A program made the position numbers and the translations under genes. Shown one piece after another: positions 37,258 through 45,642 of a stretch of DNA of 64,000 nucleotides; the first letter of the stretch is position 1; each line of letters starts with the position of its first letter. The stretch covers positions 186,001 through 250,000 of the forward strand of contig NZ_SSBL01000005.1 of the NCBI RefSeq assembly GCF_004795105.1. The letters are read 5' to 3'. This DNA is from Streptomyces sp. A0642 (GTDB lineage: Bacteria; Actinomycetota; Actinomycetes; Streptomycetales; Streptomycetaceae). The notes beneath the pieces are model-generated. The model was not told the DNA's origin. It made no database searches and saw nothing but the letters and a program-made list of their open reading frames with translations.

Positions 37258-38454
37258 CTACGCCGCCGGACCGCTCAACACGTCGGCGAGCACCCGCGCC
37301 GCACGTTCCGCGTCGGCGAACCCCACGTACAGCGGTGTGAAGCCGAACCGCAGCACATCCGGCCGCCGCAGGTCGCCGACGACACCACGGGCGATGAGCG
37401 CGCGCATCACGGGTTCGGCGTCCTCGCACCGCAGCGCGACCTGACTGCCGCGTTCCGCGTGCGCGGCCGGGGTGACCGAGGCGACCCGGCCCTCGGGGGC
37501 GTACGCGGTGACGCACTCCAGGAAGAAGTCCGTCAGCGCCAGTGACTTGGCCCGTACCGCGTCGATGCGCACTCCCTCCCAGACGTCGAGGGATGCCTCC
37601 AGGGCCAGCATGGACAGGATGTCGGGGGTGCCGACCCTGCCCCGCACCGCGCCGTCCGCGGGGGCGTACCCCGGCGTCATCGCGAACGGGTCGGCGTGCG
37701 ACGTCCAGCCCGGCAGGGGCGAGTCGAAGGCCGCCTGATGCCGCTCGGCGACGTACAGGTACGCGGGCGCCCCGGGGCCGCCGTTGAGGTACTTGTACGT
37801 GCAGCCGACCGCCAGGTCGACACCGTGGGCGTCCAGACCGACGGGCAGCGCGCCCGCGCTGTGGCACAGGTCCCAGACGGCGACGGCGCCCGCGGCGTGC
37901 ACCGCGGCGGTGAGGCCGGGCAGGTCGTGGAGCCGGCCGGAGCGGTAGTCGACGTGGTTGAGCAGGACTGCGGCGCTCCGCGTACCGAGCGCGCCCGGCA
38001 CGTCGGCGGGGTCGACCGGGACGATCCGGTGGCCGGTCATCCGGGCCGCGGACGCGGCGATGTACCCGTCGGTCGGGAACGTGGAGGCGTCGACCAGGAT
38101 CTCGTCGCGGCCCTCCGGCGCCAGCCGGCTCGCGGCGACGACGGCCTTGAAGACGTTCACACTCGTCGAGTCCCCGACGACGATCTGTCCCGGGGCCGCG
38201 CCGACGATCGGGGCGATGCGGTCGCCGATCCGCTCCGGCGCGGTCCACCAGCCGCTCTCGTCCCAGGACCGGATGCGCAGCTCGCCCCACTCGCGGGTGA
38301 GGACCTCCTGCAGCCGGGCGGGGACGTGGCGGGGCAGTGCGCCCAGCGAGTTGCCGTCCAGGTAGACGGTGTCGTCGAGGGTGAAGAGCCCCCGCAGCGG
38401 AGCCAGTTCGTCAGCGGTGTCGAGCGCCTGTGCGCGCTCCTGGAGGTCAGACAT
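37258..38454 (-). CDS. kynU: kynureninase
   Basis: The product is 398 residues. It cleaves kynurenine to anthranilate and alanine with PLP. The PLP Lys221 is in CTYKYLNGGPG, a kynureninase signature, and Asp195 is in AVWDLCHSAGA. YLDGNSLGALP near the start is another family motif. The ATG at 38454 overlaps the 3' end of the dioxygenase gene by 8 bp, giving translational coupling. Together with the dioxygenase and the hydrolase it makes a tryptophan-to-anthranilate route. Confidence 0.96.
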   Translation of the reverse strand: MSDLQERAQALDTADELAPLRGLFTLDDTVYLDGNSLGALPRHVPARLQEVLTREWGELRIRSWDESGWWTAPERIGDRIAPIVGAAPGQIVVGDSTSVNVFKAVVAASRLAPEGRDEILVDASTFPTDGYIAASAARMTGHRIVPVDPADVPGALGTRSAAVLLNHVDYRSGRLHDLPGLTAAVHAAGAVAVWDLCHSAGALPVGLDAHGVDLAVGCTYKYLNGGPGAPAYLYVAERHQAAFDSPLPGWTSHADPFAMTPGYAPADGAVRGRVGTPDILSMLALEASLDVWEGVRIDAVRAKSLALTDFFLECVTAYAPEGRVASVTPAAHAERGSQVALRCEDAEPVMRALIARGVVGDLRRPDVLRFGFTPLYVGFADAERAARVLADVLSGPAA

Positions 38455-39295
38455 GGCTGCGGGCCGTCCAGAGCTCGGGGAACACGCTCTTCGTGGCGCG
38501 CTTCTCCAGCCACGCGACCCCGGCGGAGCCGCCCGTCCCGGTCTTGGAGCCCATGGCCCGCCGGGTGGCGACGAGGTGGTCGTTGCGCCATCGCCACACG
38601 AGTTCGCCCACATCGGTGAGCACCTCGCCGAGCCGGACCAGCTCGTCGTTCTGGTCGGGGTTGGCGTAGATCTCCGCCCAGACGGCCTCGACCTCGGGCG
38701 AGGGCTCGTACTTCTGGGTGAGGTCGCGGACGAGCACCTCCTGGGGCACGGGGTGGCCGCGCCGGGCGAGCAGGGCGAGCGTCTCGTCGTACAGACCCGG
38801 CTCGGCAAGCGCCTTCTCCAGTTCGGCGTGGACGCGGGGCGCGCCCCGGTGCGGCACGAGCATGGACGCGGACTTGTCGCCGAGCAGGAACTCCATCCGC
38901 CGGTACATCGCGGACTGGAAGCCGGAGCCCTCGCCGAGCGAGGACCGGTAGGAGTTGAACTGGGCGGGGGTGAGCTGGGCGAGCGGCGTCCAGGACGCGT
39001 TCAGCGCCTCCAGCTCCCGCAGCGACCGCTTCAGCGCGTCCTGCGCGACGCCCAGCCGGTCCTCGCGCAGGGCGTGGGCCGCGGTCTCCCACTCATGGAC
39101 GATGACGGTGAACCACAGCTCCATGACCTGGGTGGTGACCAGGAAGACCATCTCGCCGGGATCGTCCGAGCGGAGGTGCTGGAGGTGGGTCAGGACATCC
39201 GCCTGGACATAGTCCTCGTACGGAGTCGTTCCCGCGAAGTCGAGGTGCGGGGTCTGCGCACCGGTGGCTTCGGGGTCGGGGGGGATCGTCGACAT
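38447..39295 (-). CDS. kynA: tryptophan 2,3-dioxygenase
   Basis: The product is 282 residues from ATG 39295 (GAGGAG upstream). It is a heme enzyme that opens the indole ring of tryptophan to N-formylkynurenine. LDFAGTTPYEDYVQADVLTHLQHL at the N-terminus, SLGEGSGFQSAMYRRMEFLLG in the middle, and WRWRNDHLVATRRAMGSKTGTGGS with the proximal heme histidine near the C-terminus are all family motifs. It is the first gene of the kyn set. No obvious regulator gene is adjacent. Confidence 0.97.
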   Translation of the reverse strand: MSTIPPDPEATGAQTPHLDFAGTTPYEDYVQADVLTHLQHLRSDDPGEMVFLVTTQVMELWFTVIVHEWETAAHALREDRLGVAQDALKRSLRELEALNASWTPLAQLTPAQFNSYRSSLGEGSGFQSAMYRRMEFLLGDKSASMLVPHRGAPRVHAELEKALAEPGLYDETLALLARRGHPVPQEVLVRDLTQKYEPSPEVEAVWAEIYANPDQNDELVRLGEVLTDVGELVWRWRNDHLVATRRAMGSKTGTGGSAGVAWLEKRATKSVFPELWTARSHV

Positions 39296-39433
39296 TTCTG
39301 TCTCCTCGACGCGAGCTTCCGGGTAGCGGTCCGCCCCCACCTTGTGAGGTGGTGGAGCTCCGGTCCCCTGCCCGCATCCTAAGCCGAGACCCGCGGGCCG
39401 CGACAGCGCGGAGCCTCGCGGGGGCGACAGCGC

Positions 39434-39470
39434 GAGGGCCCCGCGGACGGCGATCGTCCGCGGGGCCCTC
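39434..39470 (-). terminator. strong stem-loop terminator after the DUF3151 gene
   Basis: GAGGGCCCCGCGGACG (39434-39449) and its exact inverse (39455-39470) form a 16-bp stem with a 5-nt loop, 17 bp beyond the DUF3151 stop on the minus strand. Confidence 0.8.
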
Positions 39471-39486
39471 CAGGAGTGTGCGACGG

Positions 39487-39900
39487 TCAGCCGAGGGTCT
39501 CGGCGGCGGTCGGAGAGGAGTCGCGGAGGAACGTCGAGCAGCGCTCGTACTCCTCCTGCTCACCGATCGACTGGGCGGCGCGGGCGAGGGCGTGCAGGGC
39601 GCGCAGGAAGCCGCGGTTCGGCTCGTGCTCGAACGGTACGGGGCCGTGGCCCTTCCAGCCGGCCCGGCGCAGGGCGTCCAGTCCCCGGTGGTAGCCGGTG
39701 CGGGCGTAGGCGTACGACTCGATGACCCGGCCGCCCTCGAACGCCTCGTCGGCGAGCTGGGCCCAGGCCAGCGAGGACGTCGGGTACTTCGCCGCGACGT
39801 CGGCGGGCGCCGTGCCGGCGGCCAGCAGTTCGCGCGGCTCCGGGTCGTCGGGCAGATGGGTCGGGGCGGGGCCCCCGAGCAGGTTTTCGTGGATCGACAT
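39487..39900 (-). CDS. DUF3151 domain-containing protein
   Basis: The product is 137 residues from ATG 39900 (MSIHENLLGG). DUF3151 is a small actinobacterial family. The conserved parts seen here are LPDDPEPRELLAAG, SLAWAQLADEAF, YAYARTGYHRGLDALRRAGWKG and a helical tail with EQEEYERC. It has no membrane helix or signal peptide. The TPR-like helical pattern suggests a protein-binding role, but the function is unknown. In Streptomyces it is commonly found close to fba, as here. Confidence 0.85.
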   Translation of the reverse strand: MSIHENLLGGPAPTHLPDDPEPRELLAAGTAPADVAAKYPTSSLAWAQLADEAFEGGRVIESYAYARTGYHRGLDALRRAGWKGHGPVPFEHEPNRGFLRALHALARAAQSIGEQEEYERCSTFLRDSSPTAAETLG

Positions 39901-39955
39901 GGGCTCCAGTGTGCCTGCCGCCGGGGCCGCCGGTGCGCGCAAGGCCGGGAAACGT

Positions 39956-41461
39956 CTACACGTGGTCCGGGGTGGGTTCCAGCGGAGGGCTCGTGACGCC
40001 GCAGTGCATCGTGCACTCCGGCCGGCAGGCTTCCTTCCCGGCGGCGGGCGGTGTGCGCACGGTCGCCCACGCGATGAGGGCGCCCAGGACCAGCAGACCG
40101 GCGCACATCGGCATGGCCCGCCGGAAGGTCGCGGCGAACTCCCCGGCGTCCCGGTAGGCCTCCGGCCCCATTCCGGCGAGCAGCGGCAGGGCGGCCACCG
40201 CGATCAGTCCCGCGGCGCGGGCGGCGGCGTTGTTGATGCCGCTGGCGAGCCCGGCCCGCTCGGTTTCCACGGAGGCCAGGACGGTCGCGGTGAGGGGTGC
40301 CACGAGGGTGACCAGGCCGACGCCGAGGACCGCGACGGCGGGGAACACGTCGGCCAGGTAGCCGCTCACGGAACTGGACCCCGGCCCCACGCGCATCATC
40401 AGCAGCATTCCGGCGGCGGCGATCAGCGGGCCCGCGGTGAGCGGGATGCGGGGGCCGATGCGCCGTCCCAGTTCGCCCGACGAGGCCGAGAACAGCAGCA
40501 TCAGGACGGTGGTCGGCAGCAGGGCGGCGCCCGCGCCGAGGGCGGAGTACCCCGCCACGACCTGGAGCTGGATGGCGGAGAGGAAGAAGAAGCCGCCGAG
40601 CGCCGCGTACACGCAGAGGGTGACGACGTTGACGGCCGTGAACTGCCGGGACGCGAAGACCGACGGCGGCAGCATGGGGTCCGCCCGCCGCCGCTCGACC
40701 TGCACGAACGCGGCCCCCAGCACCAGCCCGCCCACCGCCGCACCGATCACCGCCGTCGACGCGCCGCTCCCCGGGGCCTCGATCAGCGCGTACGTGACGA
40801 GCGCGAGCGCGAGGGCGGCGAGAGCGGCCCCCAGCACGTCGAAGCGGCCGTGCTCGTACGGATCCCGCGACTCCGGTACGTGGCGCAGGGCGACGGGCAC
40901 GCAGATGGCGGCGAGCGGCAGGTTGAGCAGGAACACCCAGCGCCAGCCGGGCCCGTCGACGAGCCATCCGCCGACGAACGGCCCGACGGCGGCGCCGACC
41001 CCGCCGAGCCCCGACCACAGTCCGACCGCTCGGGCCCGGTCGTCCGGGTGGAAACTCGCCTGGATCAGGGCCAGCGACCCCGGGGTGAGCAGGGCGCCGC
41101 CCACACCCTGGAGGGCACGGGCCGCGATGAGCACGTCGGCGTTCGGCGCGATGCCGCAGAGCAGCGAGGCGGCGGCGAACCACACCACGCCGATGACGAA
41201 GACCCGGCGGCGGCCGTACCGGTCGCCGAGCGCTCCCCCGAGGAGGATCAGCCCGGCGAGGGTCAGCATGTAGGCGTTGACGGTCCACTGGAGCGCGGCC
41301 AGGCCGGTTCCGAGGTCCTCGCCGATGCGGGGCAGGGCGACGTTGATGACGGTGGAGTCGAGCATGGCCATGCTCGACCCGAGCACGGTGGTGAGGACGA
41401 CCCAGCGGCCGGTGGGGGACGCGACGCGAATGTTCGTGGGGTCTACCGAGCTGTCCGCCAT
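39956..41461 (-). CDS. MFS transporter, DHA2 (EmrB/QacA) family, 14 transmembrane segments
   Basis: The product is 501 residues from ATG 41461. The family motif GSSMAMLDSTVINVALPRI lies in helix 1, LGDRYGRRRVFV is motif A, and ALIQASFHPDDRARAVGLWSGLGGVGAAVGPFVGG covers motif C, which marks antiporters. About 14 hydrophobic helices are present. It probably exports drugs or a metabolite by proton antiport. The cytoplasmic tail contains clustered cysteines and histidine (CRPECTMHCG), an unusual end for this family that might bind metal. No TetR or MarR regulator is adjacent. Confidence 0.9.
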   Translation of the reverse strand: MADSSVDPTNIRVASPTGRWVVLTTVLGSSMAMLDSTVINVALPRIGEDLGTGLAALQWTVNAYMLTLAGLILLGGALGDRYGRRRVFVIGVVWFAAASLLCGIAPNADVLIAARALQGVGGALLTPGSLALIQASFHPDDRARAVGLWSGLGGVGAAVGPFVGGWLVDGPGWRWVFLLNLPLAAICVPVALRHVPESRDPYEHGRFDVLGAALAALALALVTYALIEAPGSGASTAVIGAAVGGLVLGAAFVQVERRRADPMLPPSVFASRQFTAVNVVTLCVYAALGGFFFLSAIQLQVVAGYSALGAGAALLPTTVLMLLFSASSGELGRRIGPRIPLTAGPLIAAAGMLLMMRVGPGSSSVSGYLADVFPAVAVLGVGLVTLVAPLTATVLASVETERAGLASGINNAAARAAGLIAVAALPLLAGMGPEAYRDAGEFAATFRRAMPMCAGLLVLGALIAWATVRTPPAAGKEACRPECTMHCGVTSPPLEPTPDHV

Positions 41462-41631
41462 GACCTCAGCATCGCGCAAGCGCCCCCCTCCGGCCCCCTC
41501 GACGCCACGACCGACGCCCACCCGGCCCCTTCAAAGCCGCAGTCGGCGCCGGCCCCTTCCCGTTCCTGCAAAGCCACCCCGGCCCCACCCCGGCCCCTCA
41601 GGTTCGTTCGACCCGCGGCCGGCCCCGACCA

Positions 41632-41705
41632 AGCCCCTGGGGTCCCCCGGACGAAGTCCGCGGGAGATCGAGGAGCGAGGGCCCGGGGGCAGCGCCCCCG
41701 AAACG
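41632..41705. repeat. Streptomyces-type intergenic repeat element with hairpins
   Basis: The segment contains CCCCCGGACGAAGTCCGCGGG, GAGATCGAGGAGCGAGGG and a 7-bp hairpin CGGGGGC-AGC-GCCCCCG (41684-41700). I recognise this arrangement as a dispersed intergenic element frequent in Streptomyces genomes. It sits between the MFS and MalY-type genes and may act as terminator for the latter's upstream or downstream transcript. Confidence 0.6.
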
Positions 41706-41732
41706 CCCCGAGCCCCGCCCCCGACCCGCGCG

Positions 41733-42899
41733 CTACGCGGCCCCCCGCACCGCTTCCACCCCCCGGATCAGCGCCTCCACCCCCGCCTCGACCTTGCTCC
41801 GCGCGCACCCCACGTTCAGCCGTACGAAGCCCTCGGCTCCGTACACACTCCCCGGCATCACCGCGACCCGCTCCCGCTCGACCAGCACGCGCTGCAACGC
41901 CTCGTCGTCCTCGACACCGGCTCGCCGCAGGTCGATCCAGGCCAGGTACCCGGCCTGCGGCGGCTCCCACTCCAGGTCCGGGAAGGCCGCGTTCAGCCGC
42001 TCCGCGACCAGCGCCAGGTTCCCGGTGACATACGCGCGCACGGCGTCCAGCCACGGCGCGCCCTCCCGGTACGCGGCGATGTGCGCGGTCAGTGACAGCA
42101 CCGCCGGCGAGGCGAGGCCCTCCGCCGTCTCCATCCGCCGCAGGAACTCCGCCCGGTCCCCGGCTCGGCCGATGATCCCGTACGAGCCGGTCAGCGCCGG
42201 GAAGTTGAACGCCTTCGACGCCGACGTGATGAGCGCCCAGCGCCCGTCTCCGCCCACCCGTGTCCACGGCACGTGGACGTGCCCCTCGTGGACGAAGTCC
42301 GCATGGATCTCGTCGCTGATCACCGCCACCCCGTGCCGTGCGGCGAGCGACGCCATCCCGGTGAGCTCCGCCTCCGTCCACACCCGACCCGAGGGGTTGT
42401 GGGGCGAGCAGAGGACGAGGACCTTGCTGTCCGGTCGTGCGAGCTCCCGCTCCAGCGCCTCCGTGTCCCCGAGGCCGACGCCGCGCAGCTCGCGGCCGAG
42501 CCCGGTGATCGCCTTGCGGAACCCGTCGTACGTCGGGGTGTGGACGACCACACCGTCGCCCTCGGCCGTCCACATCTGGAGCAGTTGCGACAACTGACTG
42601 AGCACGGACGGCCCGTAGACCAGCCTGTCGGTGTCGATCTCGGCGCCGTACCTGGTCGCGAACCAGTGGGCCACCGACGGGCGGAAGTCGCCCAGCCGCC
42701 AGTCCGTGTAACCGAACACGCCGTGGTGAAGCCGGGCCCGCAGGGCGGCGAGCACCTCGGGGGCCGTCTCGAAGTCCATGTCCGAGATGGTGAACGGGAG
42801 CAGTCCGTCCACCCCGAACCGGTCCGCGACCCCGTCCCACTGCACGCTCCAGGTGCCACGGCGGTCGATGACGGTGTCGAAGTCGTAGGACGTGCTCAC
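41733..42899 (-). CDS. MalY/PatB family PLP-dependent aminotransferase/C-S lyase
   Basis: The product is 388 residues from GTG 42899 (GAGGGAA upstream). The fold-type I PLP Lys is in ITSASKAFNFPAL, the Asn/Asp pair is in CSPHNPSGRVW and VISDEIHADFV, and the family-specific N-terminus WSVQWDGVADRFG...LPFTISDMDFETAPEV is typical of MalY/PatB cystathionine beta-lyases. Such enzymes cleave cystathionine or other C-S bonds and sometimes act as aminotransferases. The exact reaction is uncertain. A GC-rich hairpin stands between it and fba. Confidence 0.92.
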   Translation of the reverse strand: MSTSYDFDTVIDRRGTWSVQWDGVADRFGVDGLLPFTISDMDFETAPEVLAALRARLHHGVFGYTDWRLGDFRPSVAHWFATRYGAEIDTDRLVYGPSVLSQLSQLLQMWTAEGDGVVVHTPTYDGFRKAITGLGRELRGVGLGDTEALERELARPDSKVLVLCSPHNPSGRVWTEAELTGMASLAARHGVAVISDEIHADFVHEGHVHVPWTRVGGDGRWALITSASKAFNFPALTGSYGIIGRAGDRAEFLRRMETAEGLASPAVLSLTAHIAAYREGAPWLDAVRAYVTGNLALVAERLNAAFPDLEWEPPQAGYLAWIDLRRAGVEDDEALQRVLVERERVAVMPGSVYGAEGFVRLNVGCARSKVEAGVEALIRGVEAVRGAA

Positions 42900-42939
42900 A
42901 GCTGTTCCCTCACATCGTTCCTGGCGGCGGACATGCCAC

Positions 42940-43004
42940 GGGCCCGGCACCCGACGGGATGCGGCTGGTTGTTCACCAGCCGCGCCCCGAGGGGTACCGG
43001 GCCC
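42940..43004 (-). terminator. nested stem-loops downstream of fba
   Basis: The inner hairpin GCGGCTGGT-TGTTC-ACCAGCCGC (42961-42983) is enclosed by the outer arms GGGCCCGG (42940-42947) and CCGGGCCC (42997-43004). A separate 12-bp palindrome GTCCGTACGGAC (43013-43024) abuts the fba stop. Confidence 0.7.
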
Positions 43005-43024
43005 ACGCGGACGTCCGTACGGAC

Positions 43025-44047
43025 TTACTTCAGCTTGGTGCCGGTGGACCGCAGGTTGGCGCAGGCCTCCGTGACGCGCTTGGCCATGCCGCCCTCGGCG
43101 GACTTGCCCCAGCTGCGCGGGTCGTAGACCTTCTTGTTGCCGACCTCGCCGTCGACCTTCAGCACACCGTCGTAGTTGCGGAACACGTGGTCCACGATCG
43201 GGCGGGTGAAGGCGTACTGGGTGTCGGTGTCGAGGTTCATCTTCACGACGCCGTTCTCCAGCGCGGTGGCGATCTCCTCGGCGGTGGAGCCGGAGCCGCC
43301 GTGGAACACGAAGTCGAACGGGGACGCCTGACCGTACTTGGCGGCGACGCCTTCCTGGAGGTCCTTGAGGAGCTCGGGGCGCAGCACGACGTTGCCCGGC
43401 TTGTAGACGCCGTGCACGTTGCCGAAGGACGCGGCCAGCAGGTAGCGGCCCTTCTCGCCCAGACCCAGCGCCTCGGCGGTGCGCAGCGCGTCGTCGACGG
43501 TCGTGTAGAGCTCGTCGTTGATCTCGTGGGTGACGCCGTCCTCCTCGCCACCGGTCGGGGTGATCTCGACCTCAAGGATGATCTTGGCGGCGGCGGCCTT
43601 GGCCAGCAGCTCCTGGCCGATGGCCAGGTTGTCGGCCAGCGTCTCGGCCGAGCCGTCCCACATGTGCGACTGGAACAGCGGGTTCAGACCCTTGGCGACA
43701 CGCTCCGCGGAGATGTCGATCAGCGGCCGGACGTACGTGTCCAGCTTGTCCTTGGGGCAGTGGTCCGTGTGCAGCGCGACCGTGACGTCGTACTTGGCGG
43801 CGACGATGTGCGCGAACTCGGCGAGGGCGACGGCGCCCGTGACCATGTCCTTGTTGTACTGGCCGCCCAGGAACTCCGCCCCACCGGTGGAGATCTGGAC
43901 GATGCCGTCGCTCTCGGCCTCCGCGAAGCCGCGCAGTGCAGCGTGCAGGGTCTGGGTCGACGTCACATTGATGGCCGGGTAGGCGAACTTGCCTGCCTTC
44001 GCCCGGTCGAGCATCTCGGCGTAGACCTCGGGGGTTGCGATGGGCAT
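43025..44047 (-). CDS. fba: class II fructose-bisphosphate aldolase
   Basis: The product is 340 residues, a zinc enzyme of glycolysis and gluconeogenesis that splits fructose 1,6-bisphosphate to two triose phosphates. Zinc ligands and substrate residues are in LHTDHCPKDKL, VEITPTGGEEDGV, NVHGVYKPGNV and VFHGGSGST. The N-terminus MPIATPEVYAEML is the usual actinobacterial one. The start is ATG 44047 with GGAGCGG upstream. It is preceded by the parS-bearing palindrome and pyrE. Confidence 0.97.
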   Translation of the reverse strand: MPIATPEVYAEMLDRAKAGKFAYPAINVTSTQTLHAALRGFAEAESDGIVQISTGGAEFLGGQYNKDMVTGAVALAEFAHIVAAKYDVTVALHTDHCPKDKLDTYVRPLIDISAERVAKGLNPLFQSHMWDGSAETLADNLAIGQELLAKAAAAKIILEVEITPTGGEEDGVTHEINDELYTTVDDALRTAEALGLGEKGRYLLAASFGNVHGVYKPGNVVLRPELLKDLQEGVAAKYGQASPFDFVFHGGSGSTAEEIATALENGVVKMNLDTDTQYAFTRPIVDHVFRNYDGVLKVDGEVGNKKVYDPRSWGKSAEGGMAKRVTEACANLRSTGTKLK

Positions 44048-44198
44048 CTGTCCGCTCCTTGGGATGTGCGGTGTGCGTTGCTGGTTCCCTGACCTGGGGG
44101 CGACGTCATCGTCGCCCCCATCTTCCCAGACTCTGGCTTCGGCTCCACCCGGTGTACTCCCCCAGCGTTCACGGCCTCCGGCTGCAGAGATGCGACAA

Positions 44199-44230
44199 GG
44201 GGGGTCGGTTTCACGTGAAACCGACCCCCC
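44199..44230. promoter_or_regulatory. 32-bp perfect palindrome with a parS (ParB-binding) core
   Basis: GTTTCACGTGAAAC (44208-44221) is the consensus parS of Streptomyces as I know it. It is centred inside a perfect 32-bp palindrome whose outer arms are GGGGGGTCG and CGACCCCCC. It lies 18 bp after pyrE stops, so the same DNA probably also terminates pyrE. Streptomyces parS sites cluster near oriC and are bound by ParB for chromosome segregation. Confidence 0.85.
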
Positions 44231-44247
44231 TCGGGGGAAACCGCAGG

Positions 44248-44787
44248 TCAGGCCAGGTCGAGGTCCGCGACCGAGTAGACGTGGACGTACGGGAGGCCGG
44301 CCTCGGCGATGGCCGGAGCCGCGCCCCGCTCCACGATCACGGCGACGGCGACGACCTCGCCACCCGCCTCACGCACCGCCTCGACGGCGGTCAGCGGCGA
44401 ACCGCCGGTCGTCGAGGTGTCCTCGACGACCAGGCAGCGGCGGCCCTTGACGTCCGTGCCCTCGATGCGGCGCTGCATGCCGTGGGCCTTCTGCGCCTTG
44501 CGCACCACGAACGCGTCCAGCTCCTGCCCGCGGGCGGCGGAGGCGTGCAGCATCGAGGTGGCCACGGGGTCGGCGCCCAGCGTCAGCCCGCCCACGCAGT
44601 CGTAGTCGAGCTCCGCGGTGGCGTCCAGCATGACCTGACCGACCATAGGAGCGGCCTTGCCGTCCAGCGTGATGCGGCGCAGATCGATGTACCAGTCGGC
44701 CTCGAGGCCGGAGGAGAGTGTCACCTTGCCGTGAACCACGGCCTTGTCCTTGATCTGCTGCAACAGCTCAGCACGTACGTCAGTCAT
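44248..44787 (-). CDS. pyrE: orotate phosphoribosyltransferase
   Basis: The product is 179 residues. It transfers ribose phosphate from PRPP to orotate in pyrimidine synthesis. The PRPP-binding loop CLVVEDTSTTGGSPLTAVEAVREAGGEV is the family signature, and the catalytic-loop Lys/Arg region is in RKAQKAHGMQRRIEGTDV. The length is typical of the short PyrE class. The start is ATG 44787. It is separated from other pyrimidine genes, as in other Streptomyces, and lies next to fba and an epimerase. Confidence 0.96.
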   Translation of the reverse strand: MTDVRAELLQQIKDKAVVHGKVTLSSGLEADWYIDLRRITLDGKAAPMVGQVMLDATAELDYDCVGGLTLGADPVATSMLHASAARGQELDAFVVRKAQKAHGMQRRIEGTDVKGRRCLVVEDTSTTGGSPLTAVEAVREAGGEVVAVAVIVERGAAPAIAEAGLPYVHVYSVADLDLA

Positions 44788-44823
44788 GGCTACGAGGATA
44801 AGGTGCCGGGCGCCGGCCCGTCC

Positions 44824-45621
44824 TCAGAGCGTGCGCCAGCTCCAGGTCGTCGCGATCTCCAGGGGCTCGATCGGGGTGACATAGCGGGGCGTGGTGTTCA
44901 GTCCGTTCGGCGGCCCCGACTGCGGCTCCACACAGACCGCCTCGTCCTGCTCGTCGTAGATCACGACCCACTCCGTGCGGCTCCGCACCGTGAGCTCCAG
45001 CTGCTCCGGCCAGGTGAGAGTCACATCGACGCCGTCGGGCATGCCGAAGCAGTCGTCCCACGGCCCCTCCAGGGGCGGGATCCGGCGTCCGGTCGGCAGG
45101 TGGTTCTCCCCCCGCTCCTCCTGCCATGCGGCGTCGAAGGCGATCCGGACGTCGTCGCCGCTGCCGAGGTTGCGCCGGAACCACGGATGCCAGCCGGCCT
45201 GAGCGGGGAAGGAGTCCCCGTACGTCTCGACGCCGAACGCCAACGTGAGCGAGGTCTCGGTGAGTTCGAACGTCTGCGTCACCCGCCCCGGGTACGGCCA
45301 GGGGTCGGTGAGGTCGTAGTAGAACGCCGCGTCCGTCCCGCTCGCGCGCGCCGTGCGCCAGGCCGTGTCACGGCCCGTGCCGTGGATGGCGTGCGGCGGG
45401 GCGGTCAGCGGCAGCTGGTGCAGCACGTCTCCGTTGTGGAACTGCCCGTTCTCGGTCCGCCCGCACCACGGCACCATCGGGAAGCAGCCGTAGCGCTCCC
45501 CCTGCCGCAGCAGTTCGGTGCCACCGATCCGGAGACTGCTGATACGGCAGCCGTTGGCGGGGTTCACGGTCAACTCTGCGTCGCCGACGGACAGCCGGAC
45601 GTCCTTCTCGCTGCTGCTCAC
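44824..45621 (-). CDS. aldose 1-epimerase family protein
   Basis: The product is 265 residues from GTG 45621. It is a galactose-mutarotase-fold protein: LTVNPANGCRISSLRIGGTELL at the N-terminus, GCFPMVPWCGR, PPHAIHGTGRDTAW (with the catalytic His of the IHG motif), and QAGWHPWFRRNL (second His). An acidic residue near the C-terminus in the PQSGPPNGLNT region follows family practice. It interconverts sugar anomers; the substrate is not defined. It lies 36 bp upstream of pyrE on the same strand and may be co-transcribed with it. Confidence 0.9.
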   Translation of the reverse strand: MSSSEKDVRLSVGDAELTVNPANGCRISSLRIGGTELLRQGERYGCFPMVPWCGRTENGQFHNGDVLHQLPLTAPPHAIHGTGRDTAWRTARASGTDAAFYYDLTDPWPYPGRVTQTFELTETSLTLAFGVETYGDSFPAQAGWHPWFRRNLGSGDDVRIAFDAAWQEERGENHLPTGRRIPPLEGPWDDCFGMPDGVDVTLTWPEQLELTVRSRTEWVVIYDEQDEAVCVEPQSGPPNGLNTTPRYVTPIEPLEIATTWSWRTL

Positions 45622-45642
45622 ACGACGACCCTACTGGGGCGG

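Noticed and set aside
35990..38290. Reading the hydrolase as one 766-codon protein fused to upstream sequence
   Set aside because: The first part overlaps kynU in another frame and crosses the repeat mosaic. ATG 36865 with its own ribosome site gives a normal-length hydrolase.
44163..44230. The palindrome at 44199-44230 as merely a terminator
   Set aside because: The exact GTTTCACGTGAAAC core is too specific for a random hairpin, so parS is kept as the main call with terminator as an added role.
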